A stretch of 37,198 nt of DNA, taken from positions 1-37,198 of the forward strand of contig CAYPZU010000015.1 of the NCBI GenBank assembly GCA_964415395.1, given 5' to 3'. Source of the stretch: CAYPZU01 sp964415395. Lineage in GTDB: Bacteria > Chlamydiota > Chlamydiia > Chlamydiales > SM23-39. The notes under the pieces were generated by a model. It did not search any database. It was not told the DNA's origin and saw nothing but the letters and a program-made list of their open reading frames with translations. Made by a program: the position numbers and the translations under genes. Positions 16,361 through 24,740 of the stretch are shown piece by piece. The number at the start of each line of letters is the position of its first letter. Position 1 is the stretch's first letter.

Positions 16361-16800
16361 TAGAAAGCCTCTTCGAATTCGCCGACGCTCGGTTCATCGG
16401 AAGCCGGAGCGGGAGCGCCTTGCGGAGGGATCAGATCTTTGAAAATCACGTGGACCGATCCGACATGCAACCCAGTCCAATGGCTGATCTCCTCAACCAG
16501 CTTCGACTGCACCTCGTCTGCTTTGTCCGGGATGGAAACGCCATACTCGACATTGATCTCGACGCGGACATCGACCGAATGCTTTTTCTGATCCTGCTCG
16601 ACATGTATCCCTTTCACCCTCTCGAGATCTCTTCCCAAAAGGCTGTCGAAGAGGTTCCCCTCGATTAAAGCGATTCCCCCGATCTTCGCCAAACACTGCA
16701 GCGCAATCGCCTGGAATACGCGCGTTTCGATATCGCGGATGAAAACCGTCTCGGGAAGTTCGATTTCCCTGGCATCGATGTTTTTCAATGGATCGTACAT
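16360..16800 (-). CDS. Asp23/Gls24 family envelope stress protein
   Basis: A 146-aa protein with the compact Asp23/Gls24 (YloU-like) domain over residues about 15-125: an initial beta strand around IELPETVFIRDI, an alpha-helical segment containing CLAKIGGIALIEG, then VDVRVEINVEYGVSIPDKAD and the closing GLHVGSVHVIFKDL. The C-terminal 25 residues are an acidic, Pro/Ala-rich tail. In Firmicutes these proteins are membrane-associated and linked to cell-envelope stress. It is the first gene of a two-gene minus-strand unit with the AmaP-like gene. The role in a chlamydia is unknown. Family call is good; function is inference. Confidence 0.8.
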   Translation of the reverse strand: MYDPLKNIDAREIELPETVFIRDIETRVFQAIALQCLAKIGGIALIEGNLFDSLLGRDLERVKGIHVEQDQKKHSVDVRVEINVEYGVSIPDKADEVQSKLVEEISHWTGLHVGSVHVIFKDLIPPQGAPAPASDEPSVGEFEEAF

Positions 16801-16896
16801 GGCACCCCCTCAAAAAAACCTCGAGTATAGCAGAAACATCCGCTCATGGAAACTTTTTCTCGCTTCGGCTATACTCCTTCCGAACAAGGAAAAAAA

Positions 16897-17283
16897 ATGA
16901 TCTACCCTTTCAGTCCAGCCGCTCTTATCGGAGCCTCCCTGATCGGAGGACTCTCGGCCTACCTCGCCTACCGGCGGGGAAAAAGCCCCTATCTCTGGTT
17001 CTTCATCGGCTTCTTCTTCGGAGCCTTGGGAATCCTATTCATCTTCTTCTCCCCGAAACCAAAGCCCATACCCGTGGAAGAACCCGCTCCGATCATCCCT
17101 GCGATCCAGGGCCCTAAAGATAAATTTTGGTATTATCTGGACGCGCTTCACCAGCAGCAGGGACCGATGAGCCATGACGCTTTGACGGCGGCTTGGCGCG
17201 AGGGAAAACTCAATCTGTCAACTTATGTTTGGAATGAGGAGCTTCCGGAGTGGAAGCCCCTTGAAGAATTCGTGAAAAGCTAG
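16897..17283 (+). CDS. Two-TM protein with C-terminal GYF_2 domain
   Basis: A 128-aa protein. I chose the ATG at 16897 because AAGGA lies six bases upstream (16886-16890); the ATG at 16846 would add 17 uncharacteristic residues and has no such site. Residues about 6-24 and 32-50 form a hydrophobic hairpin, followed by a Pro-rich linker (SPKPKPIPVEEP). Residues about 75-122 form a GYF_2 (DUF4339-type) domain with the diagnostic WYYLD, QQGPMS and YVWNEELPEWKPL. GYF_2 domains bind proline-rich peptides in eukaryotes; in bacteria they are common on membrane proteins, with unclear partners. The stop is one base from the stop of convergent rpsN. Confidence 0.8.
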   Translation: MIYPFSPAALIGASLIGGLSAYLAYRRGKSPYLWFFIGFFFGALGILFIFFSPKPKPIPVEEPAPIIPAIQGPKDKFWYYLDALHQQQGPMSHDALTAAWREGKLNLSTYVWNEELPEWKPLEEFVKS

Positions 17284-17284
17284 C

Positions 17285-17590
17285 TTACCAGCTGGCTTTT
17301 ACTACGCCGGGGATCAGCCCCTGGGACGCCATCTCGCGGAAGCAGAGGCGGGAGAGCTTGAACTTGCGCAGGAATCCGCGAGATCTGCCGGTGAATTGGC
17401 AGCGGTTGCGGAGACGCACGGGCGAAGAATTGCGCGGCAGCTTGTTGAGGCTGTCAACAGCGGCGAGGCGCTCTTCGATGCTCTTGCTCATATCGAGAAT
17501 CGTCTCTTTCAGCTCTTTGCGCTTGTCAAATTTCAGCTTGACGAGCCTTTCCCGTTTTTTCTGTTTTGCGATGGAAGATTTTTTTGCCAT
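17285..17590 (-). CDS. rpsN: 30S ribosomal protein S14
   Basis: Small-subunit head protein, 101 aa, of the zinc-free (C-minus) type: it lacks the C-x-x-C pairs but keeps the conserved core NRCQFTGRSRGFLRKFKLSR and the closing GLIPGV-x-K-A-S-W. A basic N-terminus begins MAKKSSIAKQKKRERLV. It follows rpmJ with a 10-bp gap on the same strand, so the two form a unit driven from the promoter at 17768-17796. The same small ribosomal cluster (S14, L36, L34, RnpA) occurs in other Chlamydiota. Confidence 0.97.
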   Translation of the reverse strand: MAKKSSIAKQKKRERLVKLKFDKRKELKETILDMSKSIEERLAAVDSLNKLPRNSSPVRLRNRCQFTGRSRGFLRKFKLSRLCFREMASQGLIPGVVKASW

Positions 17591-17600
17591 TTTTTAGGTC

Positions 17601-17738
17601 CTATTTCTTGCGGGCAGGGCCTTTTTGGCGCTGCTTCCGGTTCGGGTCATTTGCGTTGATCACGTAGATCCGGCCTCGGCGGCGGACGATTTTGTCGCCT
17701 TTCGAAGGATCTGCTTTAATGGAGGCACCGACTTTCAT
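17601..17738 (-). CDS. rpmJ: 50S ribosomal protein L36
   Basis: A 45-residue protein read directly from the minus strand, starting MKVGASIKADPSKGDKIVRR and ending in RQKGPARKK. This is the longer chlamydial form of L36, lacking the four zinc-binding residues of the short type. The ATG at 17738 is preceded by AAGGA with a 7-base gap (plus-strand 17746-17750). It is the first gene of the rpmJ-rpsN unit and is too short for most ORF cutoffs. Confidence 0.95.
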   Translation of the reverse strand: MKVGASIKADPSKGDKIVRRRGRIYVINANDPNRKQRQKGPARKK

Positions 17739-17767
17739 GTCCAATTCCTTGCTATATAAAGCCTAAA

Positions 17768-17796
17768 CTTATACCTCCCCTCCCCATTCTTTTCAA
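17768..17796 (-). promoter_or_regulatory. Promoter for rpmJ-rpsN
   Basis: On the minus strand TTGAAA (plus 17791-17796) and TATAAG (plus 17768-17773) are separated by exactly 17 bp, an almost canonical sigma-70-type promoter. The predicted start is near 17761, leaving a leader of about 23 nt before the rpmJ ATG. Confidence 0.7.
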
Positions 17797-17828
17797 CTAG
17801 AAAGGAGAAGACAGATGAGAACCACACT

Positions 17829-18237
17829 CCAGTCGGGAGGCTCCGCCCCCGCTGCCCCGGGGTCTGCTACGCCGTTCCCCAACTCCGTTGGGGCCCCTCC
17901 TGGCGCTGCAGAACTGAGTTTCTTCCAGCGCCTCTTCTTAAGCAGCTCGATCCTGTTTGTTCGGCAGAGGATCCCGCCTCACAGCCTGAGCTCTACATCC
18001 CCCCTTCGGCGGGTCGAAAAAATTTGTTGCTGGGATCGAGGTTCTGCAACGCGAGAGGATCCCGCAGGGAGCCCCGCGTTGCAGCCTGCGGCTGCGAACG
18101 GCACAGCGCAATCGCACCACAGGCCGAAGGAACAGTGCTTTGCACGGCCGAGGCCGAGGACGCGATAAGGAGCGGAGCGACTGCTGCGCAAAGCCGTAGC
18201 AGACCCCGGGGCAGCGGGGGCGGAGCCTCCCGACTGG
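17829..18237. repeat. Palindrome-rich non-coding element bounded by a perfect 43-bp inverted repeat
   Basis: The left arm (17829-17871) and right arm (18195-18237) are exact reverse complements over 43 bases; they are very GC-rich and contain GGAGGCTCCGCC. Between them lie 323 bp with more palindromes: a CCCCAAC/GTTGGGG hairpin (17877-17893, loop TCC), a 10-bp stem CTGCAACGCG/CGCGTTGCAG (18044-18084), a 6-bp stem GCAGCC/GGCTGC with loop TGC (18081-18095), and a 12-bp direct repeat AGAGGATCCCGC (17966 and 18054). The open frames across it are artefacts of GC-rich repeats and resemble no protein. The shape is like a non-autonomous MITE or a BIME-type element. It accounts for most of the gene-free stretch between rpmJ and rpmH (17739-18315). 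Confidence 0.8.
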
Positions 18238-18315
18238 GGAGATCGCCATTCTTCCCTATTCCCATTATTTTTTCCTTCTGATAAGCTCCTTAGGAAATTA
18301 GTTTTAAGGTGTTGT

Positions 18316-18450
18316 ATGAAGAGAACGTATCAGCCAAGCAAAACGAGAAGAAAAAAGACGATCGGCTTCCGCGCGCGCATGAAAACCGCCAACGGACGCA
18401 AAATCATCAACCGCCGCCGCAGAGCCGGCCGCAAAACCCTCTCCGCGTGA
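18316..18450 (+). CDS. rpmH: 50S ribosomal protein L34
   Basis: A 44-residue, highly basic protein beginning MKRTYQPSKTRRKK and containing the L34 hallmark GFRARMKT-x-x-GRK-I-I-N-RRRR-x-GR-K. The ATG at 18316 follows AAGGTG by five bases. Its last codons overlap the GTG start of rnpA, as in many bacteria where the two are coupled. No clear promoter is visible in the 78 bp between the inverted-repeat element and the start. Confidence 0.96.
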   Translation: MKRTYQPSKTRRKKTIGFRARMKTANGRKIINRRRRAGRKTLSA

Positions 18451-18754
18451 AATTCCCCAAAGAAGCGCGCCTCCTCACCCGCCGGCAATTCCAGCGGGTG
18501 TCCAAAGAGGGGAGCAGAAAAGTCGGCTCCTATCTGTGCGTCGACTGCAGACCTGCCAAACAGGCAAGGCTGGGGATCAGCGCCTCAGCCAAATACGGTT
18601 CTTCCCCCGAGAGAAACCGCTTTAAGCGGCTCGTCCGCGAAGCCTTCCGCACATCCCAGGATCGCCTCCCCTCTCTCGAACTCCATGTGATCCCGCGGCA
18701 AAGGGCCAAGCACGCCAGCTGCTCCCAAGTCAAGGATGAGCTGGTCCGCCTTGT

Positions 18755-18764
<10 letters not shown>
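18447..18764 (+). CDS. rnpA: Ribonuclease P protein component
   Basis: Protein cofactor of RNase P, which matures tRNA 5' ends together with the RNA subunit (not in this window). It is 105 aa when started at the GTG at 18447, where MKFPKEARLLTRRQFQRV matches the family N-terminus; an upstream ATG in the same frame would only read through rpmH in another frame. The RNA-binding signature RNRFKRLVREAFR lies in the middle. GTG overlaps the rpmH stop by four bases, and the 3' end overlaps uvrD by 10 bases, so the three are coupled. Confidence 0.94.
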
Positions 18765-20725
<1,961 letters not shown>

Positions 20726-20726
20726 T

Positions 20727-21173
20727 ATGCTGCCGACCGTCATCCTCCGCCACAGAAGGGAAAACCTGAAAAAATGCTCGCTCCGCGGCCTTGAAAACCG
20801 CTCTGATCTGATCTTCTACACCTATCCAGTCGATCCGATGCCGGATCTCTCAGGCTATCTTCTGCTGAAAGTGGGCGCGCGCCCCTTAAGCGAAGAGGAT
20901 GCCGAGAGAGGACTGTTCCTCATCGACGGGACGTGGCGGCTTGCCCACGTGATGGAAAAACAGCTTCCCTGGAAGCTCGAGGCGCGCAGCCTTCCGCCCG
21001 GCTTCAGAACAGCCTATCCGCGCAGGCAAACCGAATGCCCCGATCCCGAGGCGGGCCTAGCCTCCGTGGAGGCGCTCTATCTCGCCCATCTTCTCGCCGG
21101 AAAATCAACCGAAGGGCTCCTCGATCATTACCACTGGAAAGACCTATTCCTCAGTTGCAATAAACTGGCCTGA
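20727..21173 (+). CDS. Tsr3/DTW-like aminocarboxypropyltransferase family protein
   Basis: A 148-aa protein that I place in the SPOUT-like acp-transferase group (Tsr3/DUF367, related to DTW-domain enzymes). The diagnostic features are KKCSLRGL near the N-terminus, PLSEEDAERGLFLIDGTW (DGTW at 67-70), the R-x-LPPGFRTAYPRRQTECPDP segment and LASVEALY (111-118). In eukaryotes and archaea Tsr3 adds an acp group from SAM to small-subunit rRNA; DTW enzymes (TapT) do so on tRNA. Which RNA this protein modifies cannot be told from sequence. It begins one base after the uvrD/pcrA stop, so is probably co-expressed with it. Confidence in the superfamily is good, in the subfamily moderate. Confidence 0.7.
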   Translation: MLPTVILRHRRENLKKCSLRGLENRSDLIFYTYPVDPMPDLSGYLLLKVGARPLSEEDAERGLFLIDGTWRLAHVMEKQLPWKLEARSLPPGFRTAYPRRQTECPDPEAGLASVEALYLAHLLAGKSTEGLLDHYHWKDLFLSCNKLA

Positions 21174-21189
21174 TCGGTAGATCGGGGTC

Positions 21190-22503
21190 ATGGCGGACCA
21201 AATCTTTTTTGTTCTTGAGCAGCTCAACGATTTCATCTGGAGCCACCTGGCTTTTGCTCTTGTGATCGGACTCGGCGGCTATTTTTCGTTCAAATCGGGA
21301 TTTTTCCAACTGCGCAAATTCGGATCGGTCTTCGGTTCCTTCATTCGTTTCTTTAGCGAAAAAACGGGAGGAAGCGGCATCCATCCCCTGAAAACATTTT
21401 TCGCGGCTATCGGAGGATGCATCGGCATCGGCAATGTGGTAGCGATCTGCACAGCCGTTGCAATTGGAGGCCCCGGGGCTCTTCTCTGGACATGGGTCGG
21501 CGGGATTGCCGGAATGCTGATCCAGTACGCGGAAGTGTATCTCGGGATGAAATACAGGATTAGAAACAAAGAAGGGGGCTACGACGGAGGGCCGATGTAC
21601 TTCCTTCCCCGCGCCTACAAAGTGCGCTGGGTGGCGACGCTCGTCTCCGTTCTGCTCTGTTTCTACGGCGTCGAGATCTTCATGTTCAACGTGATGGTCG
21701 ACAGCATTTCCGTGAATTGGAATCTGAACGAATACTGGGTCACTGCCATTCTTCTGATCGCGACCGTGGCGGTTGCCCTCGGCGGAATCAACCGCGTCGG
21801 CGAAGTGTGCAGCGCGCTGATTCCGATCTTCATCATCCTGTACCTGGGCATGGGGATCTATGTGCTGATCCAGCACGCCGCCGACCTGCCGGGAATTTTC
21901 AAGATGATCTTCGAAGGAGCTTTCACCGCGCAGGCGGCGAAAGGAGCTTTTGCCGGAAGCACAGTCGGCCTCTCGATCTCGATGGGCCTTTCAAGGGGAG
22001 CCTACTCGGGAGATATCGGGGTCGGCTACACATCGGTCGTCTATGCCGAGAGCAGCTCTACGCAGATCGGTCGGCAAGCCTCGATGACCATCGTCGGGAT
22101 TTTTCTCGACACGTTCATCATCTGCACAATGAGCATTTTGATCGTGCTTGCCACGGGCCATTGGCACTCAGGGGTGGACGTCGCTCTGATGGTGCAGGAA
22201 GCATTGGGTCTCTATTTCCCCTACATGCACTTCTTCATGCCGTTCTTCCTTTTCCTGCTCGGATACACAACGATCCTCACCTATTTCGTCGTCGGCGTCA
22301 AGTGCGCCAAATTCATCTCGCCGAAATGGGGACCCTTTGCCTACTACCTCTATGCCTGCATCGCTCTACCGATTTTTGCATTCGTCGAAGCGACGCAGGC
22401 GTTTCTCCTCATGTCCCTCTCTGGAGCGCTTCTACTCATTCTCAACGTAGCCGGCATGTTCCTCTTGCGCAAAGAAGTCCAATTCAAGCTGGAAGAGTCT
22501 TAA
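21190..22503 (+). CDS. Alanine/glycine:cation symporter (AGCS family)
   Basis: Inner-membrane secondary transporter, 437 aa with about 10-11 hydrophobic helices. The family signature is clear: GGYFSFKSGFFQLRKF near the N-terminus, GGCIGIGNVVAI (75-86), the GGPGALLWTWVGGI segment, EVYLGMKYR and KEGGYDGGPMYFL. Members import alanine or glycine with Na+. In an intracellular bacterium this would serve host amino-acid uptake; a Na+ gradient as driving force is inferred from the family. The ATG follows the previous stop by 16 bp. Its stop shares a TTAA with the stop of the convergent thymidine kinase. Confidence 0.93.
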   Translation: MADQIFFVLEQLNDFIWSHLAFALVIGLGGYFSFKSGFFQLRKFGSVFGSFIRFFSEKTGGSGIHPLKTFFAAIGGCIGIGNVVAICTAVAIGGPGALLWTWVGGIAGMLIQYAEVYLGMKYRIRNKEGGYDGGPMYFLPRAYKVRWVATLVSVLLCFYGVEIFMFNVMVDSISVNWNLNEYWVTAILLIATVAVALGGINRVGEVCSALIPIFIILYLGMGIYVLIQHAADLPGIFKMIFEGAFTAQAAKGAFAGSTVGLSISMGLSRGAYSGDIGVGYTSVVYAESSSTQIGRQASMTIVGIFLDTFIICTMSILIVLATGHWHSGVDVALMVQEALGLYFPYMHFFMPFFLFLLGYTTILTYFVVGVKCAKFISPKWGPFAYYLYACIALPIFAFVEATQAFLLMSLSGALLLILNVAGMFLLRKEVQFKLEES

Positions 22504-23114
22504 TGGCAGCTGCAGCAAGAGGAGGTCGGTTTCGCCTTCAGAAACTGCGCTTTGTCCAGCTCTCGGCAGTAGCATTTGTAGCAGGTGGGGAAGTACTTCT
22601 CTTCCGCTCCTAAATCGACGGAAGCGCCTTCATTCGTCGCCACGCCATTCACATGCTTGAGATTCATGATCGATTTCCGGTTGCAGAAGTGGCAGGTCGC
22701 TTTCACTTCTTCGATCGAATCGGCCAATTCCATCAGGCGCAATGATCCTTCGAACATCCGCGATTTAAAATCGGTGCGGAGTCCGTAGCAGAGGATCGGA
22801 ATGTCGTGCTGCAAGCAGATGCGGCGGAGCTCTTCGATCACTTTCGCGCTTAAGAATTGGACTTCGTCGACTAAAATGCAGGAGATGCCGCGGTAGTCGA
22901 TATTGTGGAGCGACGTTTCATCGACGATCAAGACGTCGGCCTGCGTTTCGAGACCGGCGCGCGACTTGATCTGTTTTTTTCCGAAGCGGGTATCGAGATC
23001 GGGCTTCATCAAAAGAATCTTCTTTCCCTGCTGCCGGTAATTGTGCGCGACTGCGAGCAGATTGAGCGTTTTCGCGCTGCCTACAGTTCCGTGACGGAAA
23101 TAGAGCTTGGCCAT
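22500..23114 (-). CDS. tdk: Thymidine kinase (type II)
   Basis: Phosphorylates thymidine to dTMP in nucleoside salvage. The 204-aa protein starts at an ATG with a strong AGGAGG site seven bases upstream. The P-loop reads GTVGSAKT (9-16), where the penultimate Gly of the usual G-K-T is replaced by Ala. The DEVQF box (83-87) supplies the catalytic Glu84, and two Cys pairs (Cys141/144 and Cys178/181) form the lid zinc site. The C-terminus ends in a short Cys/His cluster (SSCCSCH). Pathogenic Chlamydia lack this enzyme, to my knowledge, whereas some environmental relatives carry it. Confidence 0.93.
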   Translation of the reverse strand: MAKLYFRHGTVGSAKTLNLLAVAHNYRQQGKKILLMKPDLDTRFGKKQIKSRAGLETQADVLIVDETSLHNIDYRGISCILVDEVQFLSAKVIEELRRICLQHDIPILCYGLRTDFKSRMFEGSLRLMELADSIEEVKATCHFCNRKSIMNLKHVNGVATNEGASVDLGAEEKYFPTCYKCYCRELDKAQFLKAKPTSSCCSCH

Positions 23115-23179
23115 CGTGTTCCTCCTATTGTATTTCTGGGAGAAAACGTTACCTGTTTCTTCCTTTTTCTAAAAAAGAA

Positions 23180-23208
23180 TTGTGCTTTATATTTTCTTAA
23201 CTTAAGAT
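23180..23208 (+). promoter_or_regulatory. Putative promoter for the Cys-tailed hypothetical gene
   Basis: TTGTGC at 23180-23185, a 17-bp spacer, then TAAGAT at 23203-23208. Transcription would begin near 23215, 25 nt before the ATG at 23240, with GGAGG just upstream of that ATG. Confidence 0.45.
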
Positions 23209-23239
23209 GCTCCCCTTTTTAAAAAACGGAGGAACTCCT

Positions 23240-23668
23240 ATGGCTACAAAACTACCTGCAGCTGGAGCTGCTGATAAAACGAGTTTCGCTACCTTGTCGG
23301 ATAATGAAGATTGGGAAGATCTGAGCGAAGCCGGAAAACCGGGAACTCCTATCGCTCCGGGCGACACCATCGGTCCCGCGGATTTAACCAAATCCTGGCT
23401 CTACACGGGCGGCGACGGCACCGCCTCGACCGTGATCGACATAAGGGCTCAAGAGCCGGATCCAGATGCTGCAACCCGGAAAGAACCCGAAGGCCCTCCC
23501 ACCGCGCTGATCCCCATGGGGGCCTCTGCCGCTCCGCAAAAACCGCTCGAAACCACCGCTGGATCCAAAACACCCTGGGACATCAGAAGAGAACAGTGGA
23601 TGAGAAATATCTGCGACTGCTTTCGGCAATGCTGCGCCTTTTGCATCAAAAACAAGAAAGAAAATTAA
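23240..23668 (+). CDS. Hypothetical protein with C-terminal cysteine cluster
   Basis: I do not recognise this 142-aa protein. The ATG at 23240 is chosen because a strong GGAGG lies seven bases upstream (23229-23233); an earlier ATG at 23207 has no such site and coincides with the predicted transcription start. Residues 1-115 are low in hydrophobics, acidic, and rich in Pro, Gly, Ala and Thr, so probably disordered. The last 22 residues change character: a Trp/Arg segment, then five cysteines (125, 127, 131, 132, 135) and a basic KNKKEN end. This is not a lipoprotein or a transmembrane protein. The tail resembles a palmitoylation-like or metal-binding patch, but that is speculation. The stop shares TTAA with the convergent dsbB stop. 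Confidence 0.6.
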   Translation: MATKLPAAGAADKTSFATLSDNEDWEDLSEAGKPGTPIAPGDTIGPADLTKSWLYTGGDGTASTVIDIRAQEPDPDAATRKEPEGPPTALIPMGASAAPQKPLETTAGSKTPWDIRREQWMRNICDCFRQCCAFCIKNKKEN

Positions 23669-24081
23669 CGGTTTCTGCAGCCTGTGTAGAGCAAGAATGA
23701 GATCAGGGCGAAGCCTGCGGCGCTGAGAAGAGGAAAGGTGATGAACCCGAAAAGGGAAAACACCGGCGCCGCGCACTCTTCCGCATAGCCGCAGGTGGCG
23801 CTCCCAAATAGAAAGGGAAGCTTTTGCCCGATTGTTTGATAAAGCGCTACGGCAGCGCCGATGCACGCCAGAGGCAGGGCATACGGGACGATCGACTGAT
23901 CGTCTTTATACGCGGCGATCCCCAGAAGGATCGCGAGAGGAAACAGCGCGATCCGCTGGTACCAGCAAAGGTTGCATGGCTCGACGTCTAAAATCTCCCC
24001 GACGAAAAGGCTAAGAAATAGGCCGAAAAGCGAAATAACCCAAGCTGAATAGAGATTGTTTTTCCGGATCCAGTCGATCAT
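23665..24081 (-). CDS. dsbB: Disulfide bond formation protein DsbB/BdbC
   Basis: Inner-membrane quinone-linked oxidase that re-oxidises its DsbA partner. It is 138 aa with four hydrophobic helices (about 12-30, 42-58, 65-82 and 110-133). The two redox Cys pairs are present: Cys36-x-x-Cys39 in EPCNLCWYQR and Cys97/Cys103 in the second periplasmic loop. The ATG overlaps the DsbA-like gene stop in ATGA, so the pair is translationally coupled. In Chlamydiota the envelope is held together by disulfides, which fits a dedicated pair. Chlamydia has the same two-gene unit, as I recall. Confidence 0.93.
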   Translation of the reverse strand: MIDWIRKNNLYSAWVISLFGLFLSLFVGEILDVEPCNLCWYQRIALFPLAILLGIAAYKDDQSIVPYALPLACIGAAVALYQTIGQKLPFLFGSATCGYAEECAAPVFSLFGFITFPLLSAAGFALISFLLYTGCRNR

Positions 24082-24740
24082 GCCCCCTCCTTCTCCAGCG
24101 CTTTTTGAATTTTCAGCTGGACGGCCCGGAAAGAGGACGTAGGCGAAGAAACTCCGTTGATGTAGAGCGTAGGCGTCCCGAACTCCCTCCCCATCAGCCG
24201 CTTGGCGAGGTGAAGATTATTTTCCAGCTCTTCGTAGTAGCAGTGGCTCTCGATGCACTCCTGCAGCCGGACAAGATTGATTCCCCCCACCCTTTTCGCA
24301 ATCCGGTATAATTCATTCTCGTCGGGAACCATCCCGTCGACGCAAGCTTTAAACAGCTCATGCGCATACTCGAAAAACCGGTTCGGATTCTGCCGGTAGA
24401 CGGCCAAAGCCGCATTCCCGATCGGCTTTGATTTATTCATAAAAGCTAAAGGGACAATCGTGTAGCTCGCAATTCCGGTGTCGACATACGCTTTTTTGAG
24501 TTCTGGATAGATCTCTTCGCTGAAGTAGCAGCAGTGGGTGCAGCGGAAATCTTCGAAAATGATGAGTTCGATTTTTGCTTTGGAATCCCCTATCGTCGGG
24601 AACCCCTTTGTATCGAAATCGACAGGCATCGGAACGCGGAATGTTTCATACAGGACGCCTGAAACCAATAGAAATAGGGCAGCTCCTGCGGTAGCCAATA
24701 CGCGGAATTTCGTTCTCTCCATAAGCCCCACATACATCAT
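24078..24740 (-). CDS. DsbA-like periplasmic thiol oxidase
   Basis: A 220-aa protein with an N-terminal signal anchor (about residues 12-30), then a thioredoxin-fold DsbA domain. The redox site is Cys67-Thr-His-Cys70 within FEDFRCTHCC, and the cis-proline loop appears as GTPTLYING near the C-terminus. It introduces disulfides into envelope proteins and hands electrons to DsbB encoded next. Two adjacent ATGs open the frame (24740, 24737); a third at 24722 follows a GGGG and would give the more usual start MERTKF. I kept the longer form; the difference is six residues and does not alter the function. Confidence 0.9.
   Translation of the reverse strand: MMYVGLMERTKFRVLATAGAALFLLVSGVLYETFRVPMPVDFDTKGFPTIGDSKAKIELIIFEDFRCTHCCYFSEEIYPELKKAYVDTGIASYTIVPLAFMNKSKPIGNAALAVYRQNPNRFFEYAHELFKACVDGMVPDENELYRIAKRVGGINLVRLQECIESHCYYEELENNLHLAKRLMGREFGTPTLYINGVSSPTSSFRAVQLKIQKALEKEGA

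Noticed and set aside
17815..18168. A 117-codon open frame in the region between rpmJ and rpmH
   Set aside because: It runs through the inverted-repeat element, has Pro/Arg/Ser-heavy composition typical of GC-rich non-coding palindromes, and several equally long frames exist on the other strand.
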